A stretch of 64,000 nt of DNA, from contig JARGOF010000016.1 of the NCBI GenBank assembly GCA_029212415.1, positions 43,228 to 107,227 on the forward strand. Reading direction: 5' to 3'. The DNA is from Rhizobiaceae bacterium (lineage in GTDB: Bacteria; Pseudomonadota; Alphaproteobacteria; Rhizobiales; Rhizobiaceae). The notes under the pieces were generated by a model. That model was given only the letters and a program-made list of their open reading frames with translations. It did not search any database and had not been told where the DNA came from. The position numbers were made by a program, and so were the translations under genes. Positions 1-8,384 of this stretch are shown here, piece after piece (position 1 is the first letter of the stretch; the number at the start of each line of letters is the position of its first letter).

Positions 1-285
1 GACCTTCACGCCATAGCGCAGGAGTCGATAAACATCCTTGTTCGCTTCATAAAGATGGCGGCCCTCGCCGAGTGCGGCTGCATGTTCCAGCTCTCGAAAA
101 ACGCGCTTGATCAGAACATCACTTGTACCGCGCCTGGACAACCAACCGGCCAGAAGCTCCTTTTCAACATTGCTGTTATTGTCGCGATCAATCCAGTTTC
201 CAAGATAGCTGTAGCCCAATTGATCGCGGAACAGCTTGACAATCCTGCTCTGGGTTTCGCGCTCCAATTGACCGATCTTGCTCAT
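1..285 (-). CDS. hsdR: Type I restriction enzyme R subunit (HsdR), N-terminal part
   Basis: Only the first 95 codons are inside the window; the gene continues beyond base 1. The start MSKIGQLERETQSRIVK and the following LGYSYLGNW and DNNSNVEKELL are the typical N-terminus of HsdR, the ATP-dependent translocase/nuclease subunit of type I restriction systems. The helicase motifs would lie outside the window, so they cannot be checked. It is the last gene of the hsdM-hsdS-fragment-hsdR run on the minus strand, 8 bp after the small Mrr-like fragment, and is probably cotranscribed with it. With hsdM frameshifted, restriction without modification would be dangerous, so the state of hsdR downstream matters. 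Confidence 0.85.
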   Translation of the reverse strand, partial: MSKIGQLERETQSRIVKLFRDQLGYSYLGNWIDRDNNSNVEKELLAGWLSRRGTSDVLIKRVFRELEHAAALGEGRHLYEANKDVYRLLRYGVKV

Positions 286-293
286 AATACCCT

Positions 294-506
294 CTAATTA
301 TTCAATATTATATAACTCACCTGATAACTTTCCGCGAAAACCGGATTGAACTGCTTGTTAAAATCGCGCCGATTCTCGGGCACCTTTCCACTCAGGTCAA
401 AATCCATGTCCCAATCGCTACCGATGAATTGCCCTTCATGGCATTCATTGGCGTAGACGCTCTTGCGCCCCAACATGATCCGGTCATTGCCGCGAGGGAT
501 CGTCAT
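294..506 (-). pseudogene. N-terminal fragment of an Mrr-like restriction endonuclease
   Basis: A 70-codon reading frame whose first 57 or so residues (GNDRIMLGRKSVYANECHEG, FIGSDWDMDFDLSGKVPENR, DFNKQFNPVF) resemble, from memory of the family, the N-terminal domain of Mrr-like restriction endonucleases. Those proteins are about 300 residues and carry a PD-(D/E)XK nuclease domain after this region; here the similarity stops and the last 13 residues look unrelated, followed by a stop. Its ATG overlaps the hsdS stop codon (ATGA), so it would be translationally coupled to hsdS. I read it as a truncated gene left by a deletion between hsdS and hsdR. A functional small protein is possible but not supported by any motif. 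Confidence 0.6.
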
Positions 507-1738
507 ATCAAACGCGTCCTCCCCGTCAGCAATTCCTGCATCATGCCTTGCTTGATGGATTTGGTTTTGGTGAGGCGTTTTTCCAAATGTGATATTTCAT
601 TGTCGAAATCAGAAATGAAAGAGCTTATGGCTTCTTGTTCGGAGCGCTTCGGCGGAAGAGTCTGGATAATTTTTTCAATAGTTGCCGAACTTAAACTCGG
701 AACACCTGAGGCCTCATTATATTTGTACCAATCAATGAAACCAAATTTGTAGAACAGAAATTTGGGATCGGCTCTTTCCGATATTTCAGAGTAAAAAAGG
801 GTGTCAACGGTCCAAAATGGGGTGTCCATATAGTACGGAACGTCAATCGTGCCCTTTCGTCCGATAAGAACTGACGGTTTGGAATAGAGCGGCTCCCTTG
901 CCGATCCAATTACCCCGCCAGTCGCAAGGATTGGATACTCACCATCTACCGCCTCGACTTCCTTCTGGCTCTTACCATGTCTAATTCGAAGCACAACTCC
1001 AAGTGGTACAGCATCCCAATCTTCCGGGATTTCTCCGAGTTCAGTTTGTTTGGTGCCTTTGCCTTCTCCAAACCCCGGCAAGCGTTTTTTCCCGGTGAGG
1101 AGCTGCTGCATCGTGGCGGTTTTGATATCGCGCTTTTTCGCGATCAGCTTCTCCAACGAACCAATCAACGCATCCACATCCGACAATGCGTCGGCTATGG
1201 CTTTTTGTTCAGCATATTTAGGAAGTGGGATTTCCAATCCAAAGAGTGCCTCCTTGGATATGTTTTTCATGCTTCCGCTGGTGCCAGTAGCCGCTCCCTT
1301 AATCCTATTCGCATAGGGCGAGAAGCTAAGGATGCTCGCAAGCCACTTTACAGAGTGCTTTTTATCGTTGTGTTTTGTGCGCCAAAGACGGTCAGGCAAA
1401 AATAAGTCATCGTGATCACGGGAGATATAGCCGCATTCACCAACCAAGTTAGGCGTGTTCATTCGGCTAATAATTATACAATCTTGCTTAGGGCTGGTCT
1501 TTGCCCGCAGAATATCTTGCGCAGCAATTATTTTTGCCTCAGATGCAGTGAATCCTCCCGCATAAACACAGGAGGTTTTTAAAATTTTGGGTTGACCATC
1601 ATCGATTTCCGCTTGTCCTTCTTTAGAATTGACGCTTACTCCAGCTTCTAAAGAAGTGATCAATTCTCTCAGTTCACAAACGTCCCAATCTTCCGGGATT
1701 TCTCCAACTTCCGTCTGCTTGTATCCAGCCCTCACCAT
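503..1738 (-). CDS. hsdS: Type I restriction-modification specificity subunit S
   Basis: A 411-residue HsdS, the DNA-recognition subunit that directs both methylation and restriction. It has the usual twofold plan: two target recognition domains (about residues 10-160 and 235-360), each introduced by nearly the same phrase (GEIPEDWD) and each followed by a helical spacer (AEQKAIADALSDVDALIGSL and SEQEAISSFISDFDNEISHL, both ending in a QxLLTG segment). Length is normal for the family. The ATG overlaps the end of hsdM by 7 bp and the stop overlaps the next small frame, so the genes are translationally coupled. The recognition sequence cannot be predicted from sequence alone. Confidence 0.93.
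   Translation of the reverse strand: MVRAGYKQTEVGEIPEDWDVCELRELITSLEAGVSVNSKEGQAEIDDGQPKILKTSCVYAGGFTASEAKIIAAQDILRAKTSPKQDCIIISRMNTPNLVGECGYISRDHDDLFLPDRLWRTKHNDKKHSVKWLASILSFSPYANRIKGAATGTSGSMKNISKEALFGLEIPLPKYAEQKAIADALSDVDALIGSLEKLIAKKRDIKTATMQQLLTGKKRLPGFGEGKGTKQTELGEIPEDWDAVPLGVVLRIRHGKSQKEVEAVDGEYPILATGGVIGSAREPLYSKPSVLIGRKGTIDVPYYMDTPFWTVDTLFYSEISERADPKFLFYKFGFIDWYKYNEASGVPSLSSATIEKIIQTLPPKRSEQEAISSFISDFDNEISHLEKRLTKTKSIKQGMMQELLTGRTRLI
1015..1705. repeat. Exact 22-bp direct repeat inside hsdS
   Basis: The same 22 bases occur at 1015-1036 and 1684-1705, 669 bp apart (a multiple of 3). They encode the start of each half of HsdS (GEIPEDWD). Recombination between them would remove or exchange the first target recognition domain in frame, a known way for type I systems to change specificity. 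Confidence 0.8.
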
Positions 1739-4184
1739 GCCAACCCCATCTTCTTGAGGTGGGTTTCGACCAGACCCGCATATTTCTCAACGTCCTTCAC
1801 AAGTGTGGGCAGCGTTTCAGAATAGCGCTCCTCCAGCGTTTTGACCCGATTGGCGAGTTGCTGCGTGACGCGTTCGATTTTCTCGATGATCTGAGCTCCG
1901 ACCGCGCCAAACCATTTGTCGTGAACAACCAGTAACTTCAGCTCACCCTCCGACAACTTCGGGATTTTCTTGAAAACCATTTCATCCAGTTGAAGCTTCG
2001 CAGCATTTGCTGCCTTCTTGGCTTTGGCCTCGCGCCCCATCAGGTCCAGACACTTCTCCAGTGCGGCAAGTTCCTCATCGTCACTGGTTTCCTTGATACG
2101 GTCCTTCACGCCTTTCTGAGCGATGGCACCCTTTTCATTTTTGGCAGCCTCCAGCAGACCTTCTTCGCCACTGTTTTCCTCAACGAAACTTTCAAGCTCT
2201 TGCGCCGCACTGTCATGCTCACCCTGCAATGCATCAAGAGCTTCCTGCTTGTCCGGGAAATATCTGGCGATCACCAGGGACGGTGGGACAATGTCACTTC
2301 GATAGCGCTTTTTCGCTTTCCCCGCGCCGAACTCGAAATCATGCTCTTCTGTATATTTCGGTTTCCCGTTCTTGTCTTTGCCAGGAACCAGCAGACGAAC
2401 AACATTGGCAGCCTTCCAGCCATCCTGCACCATCAGGTGCACATCATCCTGCATGATTTCTGCCCAATAGGTCATGAGGATCTGATAGATGTCGTATTTG
2501 CTGAGCAAATCCGCCTTGTCGAATTGCACAAGGAGATCCTCGGAAATATCGAAGATCAGCTCTTTCGGTTTGTCGCCGATTTTGATCTCCGCCAGCTGAT
2601 CCTGATGTTTTGCCTTCCATGCTTCAAACCGTTGAAGTGAAGAGTGTTTGAAGGTCTCGAATTCCTCGTGCCCGAGGATTGTTGCCTTCACCGCACGGGC
2701 TTCGACAAGCGCCCTAGAATATCCGGGACGCACGCCATCTTCAAAGAGCGTTTTGCGCAGAGATGGAAACACATCCCAATAGGGCTGCAGCACTTCCAGG
2801 TCACGATGAGGGATGCCGCCGTTCAGATGCGCATCAAGGTCGTGAATATCTTCCGGCTCGCTCGCATCAATGTAACGCGGGATGTTGAGGTTGAAGCCGT
2901 TCTTTTCGGCTATCTCGTCATAAGGAATAAGCCGAGAGTAACGGTCAAGCGCAAGCTGCTTGTTGAAGACATCGACGATCTTGTGAATGTCCTGGGCGCG
3001 CAGGCGGTTCTTGTTTCCATCCTTCACAAAGCCCTTGCTGGCATCGATCATGAAAATCGGCTTTTCGGGACCAGCCGCAGACTTGTCCAGGACGATAATG
3101 CAGGCGGGAATACCAGTCCCGAAAACAGGTTCGGCGGCAAGCCGACAATGCCCTTGATGTAGCCCTGACGCACCAGATTGCGGCGAATGACAGCCTCTGC
3201 ATTGCCTCGAAACAACACACCATGGGGCAGAATGACCGCGCCCTTGCCGGTGCTTTTCAGGGAATTGATGATATGCAGCAGAAAGGCATAATCGCCGTTC
3301 TTCTCGGGCGGCACGCCATATTCGAAACGCTCAAATTCATCCTTGGCTGGATTAAAACCATTGCGCCAAGATTTGAGAGAGAATGGCGGGTTTGCAACTG
3401 CATAGTCGAACGTACGCAGCTTGCCCTGATCATTACGCCAATGCGGATCAGACAGCGTGTCGTCCTGCCAGATCTCAGCCGATGGACTGTTGTGGAGCAC
3501 CATATTCATTTTGGCCAGGGCGGCCGTTGCCTGTTCTTTTTCCTGTCCATAAAGCGAAAGGCCGTTCGGGGCTTCGTCGTTTACCTTCAGGAGGAGCGAG
3601 CCGGAACCACAGGTGGGATCGTAAACCGTTTCATCCTGGCTTGTGGCGTCATTGATGCCCAGAACCTTGGAAAGGATGCGGGAGACTTCGGAAGGCGTAT
3701 AGAATTGGCCTTTGCTCTTGCCGGATTCCGTCGCGAAATGGCGCATGAGATACTCATAGGCATCGCCCAGGAGGTCATCCCCATCCGCTCTGTTTTTTCC
3801 AAGATCCAGACTTGCAAAGATACTGACCAGTTTCGACAGCGTATCGACCATGGCCTTTCCCTTGCCCAATCGATCTTCACTGTTGAAGTCGTTGTCGGGG
3901 TTGGAAAGCCATCCCATATCATTGGCGTGGGCAAGCTTGCCAACGATGGTGTTCAGCTTGTCGCCAATATCCTTCTGGCCATCGAGAGCAACCATGTCGG
4001 CAAAAGAGCCGCCTTCGGGAACCACAATGGCGCTGTATTTCTCGTTCGCGTATTTGTCGGAAACATATTTCACGAAAAGCAGTGTCAGGATATAGTTCTT
4101 GTATTGGGAGGCATCCATGCCACCCCGAAGCTGATCGCAACTTGCCCACAAGGAAGAATAGAGTTCCGTTTTTTTGATCGCCAT
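1732..4184 (-). pseudogene. hsdM: Type I DNA methyltransferase subunit M (HsdM), split by a frameshift
   Basis: Two adjoining frames together make one N6-adenine methyltransferase subunit of about 815 residues. The upstream part (4184-3048) has the HsdM N-terminal helical domain, the SAM-binding motif I (DPTCGSGSLLLK) and the catalytic NPPF. It reads PPNLFSG and then leaves frame; the expected family continuation GTGIPACIIVLDK is present one base out of phase and runs into the downstream frame (3051-1732). One base is missing at about 3121-3126, inside a run of four T on the coding strand, so a sequencing error or phase-variable tract is possible. If real, HsdM is truncated and the system cannot methylate. 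The gene leads the operon and overlaps hsdS by 7 bp. Confidence 0.88.
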
Positions 4185-4419
4185 AAATTATACTTTTCCC
4201 AATATTCACCTGCGGCGGATCCAATTCATTCCGCGGAACGCACGTTTCACACAGGTAACACCCCTTTCGGAGCCCGGTTAAAGTCGCTGCGCCAGTTCCG
4301 CCAAAAAGATGAGAAGCCGCTGGACAGAACGTTAACCAACATGGACAGTCGGCACAATCACAACTTACATTTTACCTTGATGCGCCAGCGGGCATGCGCC
4401 TTCTTCAGGATGCGCTCAA

Positions 4420-4449
4420 TTGACCTGGATGGCGGTTTTTTAGTATTGG
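4420..4449 (+). promoter_or_regulatory. Weak candidate promoter for the GIY-YIG gene
   Basis: TTGACC at 4420 and TATTGG at 4444, 18 bp apart, lie just upstream of the ribosome-binding site AGGGGA (4455-4460). The rest of the 283-bp spacer between the divergent hsdM and this gene shows no other feature. Confidence 0.25.
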
Positions 4450-4467
4450 CAATCAGGGGATGAACGA

Positions 4468-4938
4468 ATGACACCGGAATTCAACGATATCATGAGGAAC
4501 GTTGTGGCTCTTTATGATGCGCTGATGAATGCAAGCCCGATGCGGAAAGTTGATCTGCCAAAGCTCATGCCCAAAAGTGGTGTCTATCTGTTCAGCGAGT
4601 TTGAAACGCATCTGTATGTTGGCCGTTCGAACGCCCTGAGAAGAAGATACCGGCAACACACTTCAGCAAGTTCCACCCATCATAGTGCGTCCTTTGCTTT
4701 CAGGTTGGCCCGCGAAGCAACAAACAACCTGTCGGCATCCTATCAGGCCGGAGACAGGAGCCGAGTGGGGCTTTCCAAAGATCCGGACTTTGCAGCTTCA
4801 TTCACGGCAGCAAAGGCCAGAATCGCAGATATGGATTATCGTTTTGTCCCTGTTGACGACCAGATAGAGCAGGCATTGCTGGAAATCTATTGCGCAACAT
4901 CGCTGCGTTGCCCGTACAATCATTTCACCACCAGCTAG
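4468..4938 (+). CDS. GIY-YIG family nuclease-like protein
   Basis: A 156-residue protein with a GIY-YIG fold signature: GVYLFSE and LYVGRS (the two half-motifs), RRRYRQH with the conserved Arg and His, a Glu near the end (IEQALLE) and a closing Asn in CPYNHF. These are the usual metal-dependent catalytic positions, so it should be an active hydrolase domain without an added DNA-binding domain. AGGGGA eight bases before the ATG supports the start; an ATG slightly upstream hits a stop at once. It lies divergently from the type I restriction genes and leads a run of plus-strand genes with nuclease or toxin-like features, suggesting a defence or mobile-element role, but its substrate is unknown. 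Confidence 0.82.
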   Translation: MTPEFNDIMRNVVALYDALMNASPMRKVDLPKLMPKSGVYLFSEFETHLYVGRSNALRRRYRQHTSASSTHHSASFAFRLAREATNNLSASYQAGDRSRVGLSKDPDFAASFTAAKARIADMDYRFVPVDDQIEQALLEIYCATSLRCPYNHFTTS

Positions 4939-5123
4939 AAGCGGTATTTTCAGAAAACGACGCAGAGAGATTCGGACCCTCGAGACCGTCGCCAAGGCCT
5001 TAGCAGCAGCAAGGACGGCACGATCACCGCATTGTAATATGATTTAGAGACACAGCAATCTTCGAGAGATCATTGCTTGATTCAAGAACTTGGATTTTTC
5101 GAACGGCTTCAGGGTGGATTAAC

Positions 5124-6332
5124 ATGACGGGGAACAATCATTACCCACATTGCACTTGCGGCTGGTGCGTCAACTATGGACGGTCCAGTGCGGGTCGCTC
5201 TGTGCCCACAGAGAGTTTCATCTACCGCAACGCAAAGCTATTGCTGAATCAGAACGGTGCGAATTCGGCGGCGGGTTGTTATGTGAACTCGAACGCGCGC
5301 TGCCCTGTTTGCAGCGTCCCTGTATTTTTCTATGCAAATGCAGCTGGAGGCCGTGTCTATTTTGATGACCTTGGCCCCCCGTGGCCCAAACACCCTTGCA
5401 CCGATAATTCTCGACGCAAACCCATTTGGTCCGGGGAAGTTGTAACCCCCCCAGCACGGCGGCCAAGAGGAGAGATATTGGAGTTGCTGAAGGCTGCGCA
5501 AAATGCAGGCCTTTCAAAGCGACAAACCTTTGGGCGCAGAGAGCCGAATGAATGGACGCTCGCCGTCATTCGCTCTGTTCAACACCAGGGAGAAAAATAC
5601 ATGGTTGAAGCAGAATATCTCAGTTCAGAAACACAGGAATTATGCAGCTTCTTCTGCTATTCGGATGTTGAGTTTTTTTCAGTAGGCGAATTCATAAGTA
5701 TCAAGGGAAAACAGGTCTCACTTGTTGACCGCGAAACTTTGGTTCCCGTCAATTTCACGATGGGTACCCGGATTATAGCGGCGGAACCCTCCCCTCAAAT
5801 GAGACAGGCCCCTCCATCTCAATCTTCAGGTGGAAATCTGTTTCCCCAAAAACAAACCCACCTCATTCGTGGCCACGAGCTTCGAAAGCACGCACCAAAA
5901 AAACGCGTCAATGGGATTTTACCAGCCTCAACAAGCGACATGACACCCGCCGAAATGGCGCACTTCAATTACAAGAAAAAGCCATTTCAGGAATTATATC
6001 GACAGCTGGAACCTCTCGTGAAAAAATACGCGCGAGAAGGGACAAGGAAGCCTGGCGATGTTGCTATGCGGCTTGATGCAGAGGGTTATCGAACAGCCTC
6101 GAACGCAAGATGGACACCCCGTCTCGTCTACTTTCTTTTGGCGCTGATATTCAATGACTTGTCTGACCAGAAGAGCATCCAGACAAATCGAGCCAAAGCC
6201 AGACCTCAGAAAACAAAGGCACCAATTGTAAGGTCTTCGAAAAAAACCACCGCTCCGGTAACAAGAGAAACGCTGGCGGAGCGGCTTGCAAACAAATTTA
6301 AGGTGTCGATGCCAAAATCGCAAAAAGATTAG
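5124..6332 (+). CDS. Unrecognised protein with cysteine-rich N-terminus and recombinase-like C-terminus
   Basis: A 402-residue protein I cannot name. The N-terminal 100 residues carry paired cysteines and histidines (HYPHCTCGWC, then CPVCSVPVFFY, then a WPKHPC) that look like zinc-binding ribbons. The middle (about 150-230) is beta-rich without a clear match. Around residues 295-365 a helical stretch with EGYRTASNARWTPRLVYFLL resembles the helix-turn-helix segment that follows the catalytic domain of serine recombinases, but no catalytic resolvase domain is present. The tail is Lys/Arg-rich. Start chosen at the ATG after AGGGTGG (5111); the frame is open upstream to 5073. Its place between two nucleases suggests a DNA-related role in a defence or mobile locus; that is inference. 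Confidence 0.8.
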   Translation: MTGNNHYPHCTCGWCVNYGRSSAGRSVPTESFIYRNAKLLLNQNGANSAAGCYVNSNARCPVCSVPVFFYANAAGGRVYFDDLGPPWPKHPCTDNSRRKPIWSGEVVTPPARRPRGEILELLKAAQNAGLSKRQTFGRREPNEWTLAVIRSVQHQGEKYMVEAEYLSSETQELCSFFCYSDVEFFSVGEFISIKGKQVSLVDRETLVPVNFTMGTRIIAAEPSPQMRQAPPSQSSGGNLFPQKQTHLIRGHELRKHAPKKRVNGILPASTSDMTPAEMAHFNYKKKPFQELYRQLEPLVKKYAREGTRKPGDVAMRLDAEGYRTASNARWTPRLVYFLLALIFNDLSDQKSIQTNRAKARPQKTKAPIVRSSKKTTAPVTRETLAERLANKFKVSMPKSQKD

Positions 6333-6474
6333 TTTGAGCCCACTGGCTGTAAACCATGTGACCGGCATGGACCGATGGAATTATGGCGGAGTGAGATGGG
6401 TTAACATCATTCAGCAGCAACAATGTGTGTTTTCGAGAGGTTACATCCGCCGCTCTATTTACCCGGGACAGTAA

Positions 6475-6648
6475 AACCGGGCACACCAATATCATCAACT
6501 CATCTTCCGTTGCGCTGACAAATCCAGCATCAGGCCGCTTGACATCGAGCCACTTCGCGCTGAACCTGGGTTTGATATCATGCAGGAGCTTCACGAAGTC
6601 CTGGTTACGCTCTATCCGCCGGATGAAAACATGAAGGACACCGCATGA
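6475..6648 (+). pseudogene. Possible 3' remnant of a disrupted gene in a 312-bp spacer
   Basis: In the spacer between two clear genes a frame open for 57 codons ends in an ATGA overlap with the next start, as if it were the tail of an upstream operon partner (ending LHEVLVTLYPPDENMKDTA). There is no convincing start apart from an internal ATG near 6580. It could be the remaining 3' end of a gene lost to deletion, or chance. Nothing else was seen between 6333 and 6475. Confidence 0.3.
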
Positions 6649-7688
6649 CCTCGCTCTATTCCATCACTGACGGCAAGCTGCACCCGGCCACCCGCAGGGC
6701 GTTGTCGAGGGAAAACCTGATTGAAGATTGGGTCGCTGCTGATCCAGCCCTGCTTGGCCTTGACGCGCTGATCATCGGGCGGCAGGTGCCCACCGACCAC
6801 GGCAAGTTCATCGACCTCCTGGCGTTGGACGCCACGGGCGGACTGACGATCATCGAACTCAAGAAAGACCGCACACCGCGTGAAATCGTGGCACAGGTGC
6901 TTGACTATGCCTCATGGGTGCGCACGCTCTCGACACCGGAGATTTACGAGCGTGCCGAGAAATACCTTAAACAGCGTCTGGTCACTGCTTTTCGCGAAAA
7001 ATTCGGCGAAACGATCCCCGATCAGCTCAACGCAAGCCATTCCATGTTGGTCGTCGCCAGCGAACTCGACCCGGCTTCGCGCCGGATAGTGGAATACCTG
7101 TCGGAAGAACACGGGGTCGCTATCAACACCGTGTTCTTCAATGTTTTCGAGGCCGAAGATCAGGAATGGCTGACAACTGATTTCCTGCTCGACAGGGAAG
7201 AGGTTGAGGAGCGTTCCGAACGCAAAGTCCGCCCACCATGGTCAGGCTATTTTTTCGTCAATGCCGGGCTGAATGAAAATCGCTCATGGGAGGATTACAA
7301 GCGCTATGGCTTCATATCCGCCGGCGGTGGTGAATTCTATTCCAAGCGGCTCGACCAATTGAGCATTGGCGACAAGATCTTCGCCTTTGACAAGGGCAAC
7401 GGCTTTATCGGCTATGGGATCGTAACAGCCACGAAAACACGCGCCACTGAATTCATCACCGATGATGGCCTGCTTGTCGAGCAGCCCTTGAAGGCGCCAG
7501 GCTTGGCACATCATGCCGGCAATGCAAGCACTGCCGAATATGTGGTCGGAATCGACTGGCAAAAAACCGTGGAGCCGACACAGGCCAAATGGTTCAAGGG
7601 CGCATTCGCAAACCAGAATATCGTCTGCAAGCTTCGCGATCAGGCGACGGTGGATTTTCTGATCACAGAATTTGATGTTCAACACTGA
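6645..7688 (+). CDS. NucS-like (DUF91-type) nuclease with EVE/PUA-like C-terminal domain
   Basis: A 347-residue protein. Residues 40-90 hold a PD-(D/E)XK core: a predicted Asp in FIDLLALD, then TIIELKK with the Glu-x-Lys, followed by a helix (REIVAQVLDYASWV) as in NucS/DUF91-type nucleases, which cut branched or mismatched DNA. Residues from about 215 to 340 (GYFFVNAGLNE, YGFISAGGG, GDKIFAFDKGNGFIGYG) resemble the EVE/PUA-like fold, which in other proteins recognises modified bases. The pairing of a nuclease with a base-reading domain is typical of modification-dependent restriction. It sits among other nuclease and toxin genes. The nuclease call is firm; the C-terminal fold is from pattern only. 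Confidence 0.8.
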   Translation: MTSLYSITDGKLHPATRRALSRENLIEDWVAADPALLGLDALIIGRQVPTDHGKFIDLLALDATGGLTIIELKKDRTPREIVAQVLDYASWVRTLSTPEIYERAEKYLKQRLVTAFREKFGETIPDQLNASHSMLVVASELDPASRRIVEYLSEEHGVAINTVFFNVFEAEDQEWLTTDFLLDREEVEERSERKVRPPWSGYFFVNAGLNENRSWEDYKRYGFISAGGGEFYSKRLDQLSIGDKIFAFDKGNGFIGYGIVTATKTRATEFITDDGLLVEQPLKAPGLAHHAGNASTAEYVVGIDWQKTVEPTQAKWFKGAFANQNIVCKLRDQATVDFLITEFDVQH

Positions 7689-7841
7689 TTTGCGCTGCGG
7701 TCGCGGATGCTCGTACGCAGTCCAGAGCCGCTCGATGCATCGCGTGAGCTTCAAGGATCTCAACTTCAGCAACGAGGTGACTGTCTATGCGAAGCCCTTG
7801 GCTTAGCTGTCGCATTGCCAATTCCGCGAATAGAACACTGC

Positions 7842-7899
7842 AAATATCATACTGCAGCATGATTTCTTGAATAATTTTTCATAGTGTGGCATGATATTT
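7842..7899. promoter_or_regulatory. Repeated operator-like sites before the mobile mystery A/B pair
   Basis: Three versions of GCAGYATGATNTTT occur upstream of the HTH gene: inverted at 7842-7855, direct at 7854-7867 and direct at 7886-7899, all in AT-rich DNA ending 24 bp before the start codon. An HTH antitoxin that represses its own operon would be expected to bind such sites. No binding data are visible. Confidence 0.45.
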
Positions 7900-7922
7900 T
7901 TGATAAATAATCAGGCTACGCT

Positions 7923-8384
7923 ATGAACAATGAAATCCACCACAAGGCTCGACAACGGCTGGACACACGGCTCTTGCCGCTGAAACCCGTCGATCGCTAC
8001 CGTATGCCACCCATGGGCTGGATTCGGGCGATACGCGACGCATTGGGCATGAGCGGGGTGCAATTTGCAAAGCGCCTGGCGATCAGCCCGCAAAGCGTCC
8101 ATGCGTTGGAAAAGTCGGAAGCAACCGGATCGATCAAACTCGACACTTTGCGCCGCGCAGCGGAAGCGCTCGACTGCACCCTGGTTTATGCGCTGGTGCC
8201 AAACAGCTCGCTGGAAGGCGCAGTCGAAGAGCGTGCCCGCAGAATAGCCCTGCGTGACCTTGGCCGCGTGGCGCACAGCATGAAGCTGGAAGCACAGGGA
8301 ACCGGCGATGCCGATCTCGAAGCACGCATCAATGCCTATATTCGCGACACCATCAAAGACCGCGATTTGTGGAGCCAGCCCTGA
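7923..8384 (+). CDS. Mobile mystery protein A, HTH antitoxin-like partner
   Basis: A 153-residue protein with an Xre-type helix-turn-helix (about residues 33-85: WIRAIRDALGMSGVQFAKRL, then ISPQSVHALEKSE). The layout, with MPPMGWIRAIRDALGMS after a short basic start, matches the mobile mystery protein A family, which is always found next to a Fic-domain mobile mystery protein B. It probably binds the repeats upstream, represses the operon and restrains the partner. AGG seven bases before the ATG supports the start. The end overlaps the next gene. The antitoxin role is inferred from the pairing and from Fic systems in general. Confidence 0.88.
   Translation: MNNEIHHKARQRLDTRLLPLKPVDRYRMPPMGWIRAIRDALGMSGVQFAKRLAISPQSVHALEKSEATGSIKLDTLRRAAEALDCTLVYALVPNSSLEGAVEERARRIALRDLGRVAHSMKLEAQGTGDADLEARINAYIRDTIKDRDLWSQP

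Noticed and set aside
3222..4463. Plus-strand open frame of 413 codons over hsdM
   Set aside because: Antisense shadow of hsdM; no ribosome site or motif.
7663..7860. Minus-strand 65-codon frame in the spacer before the HTH gene
   Set aside because: Overlaps the nuclease 3' end, poor ribosome site, no recognisable family; its start lies in the operator region.
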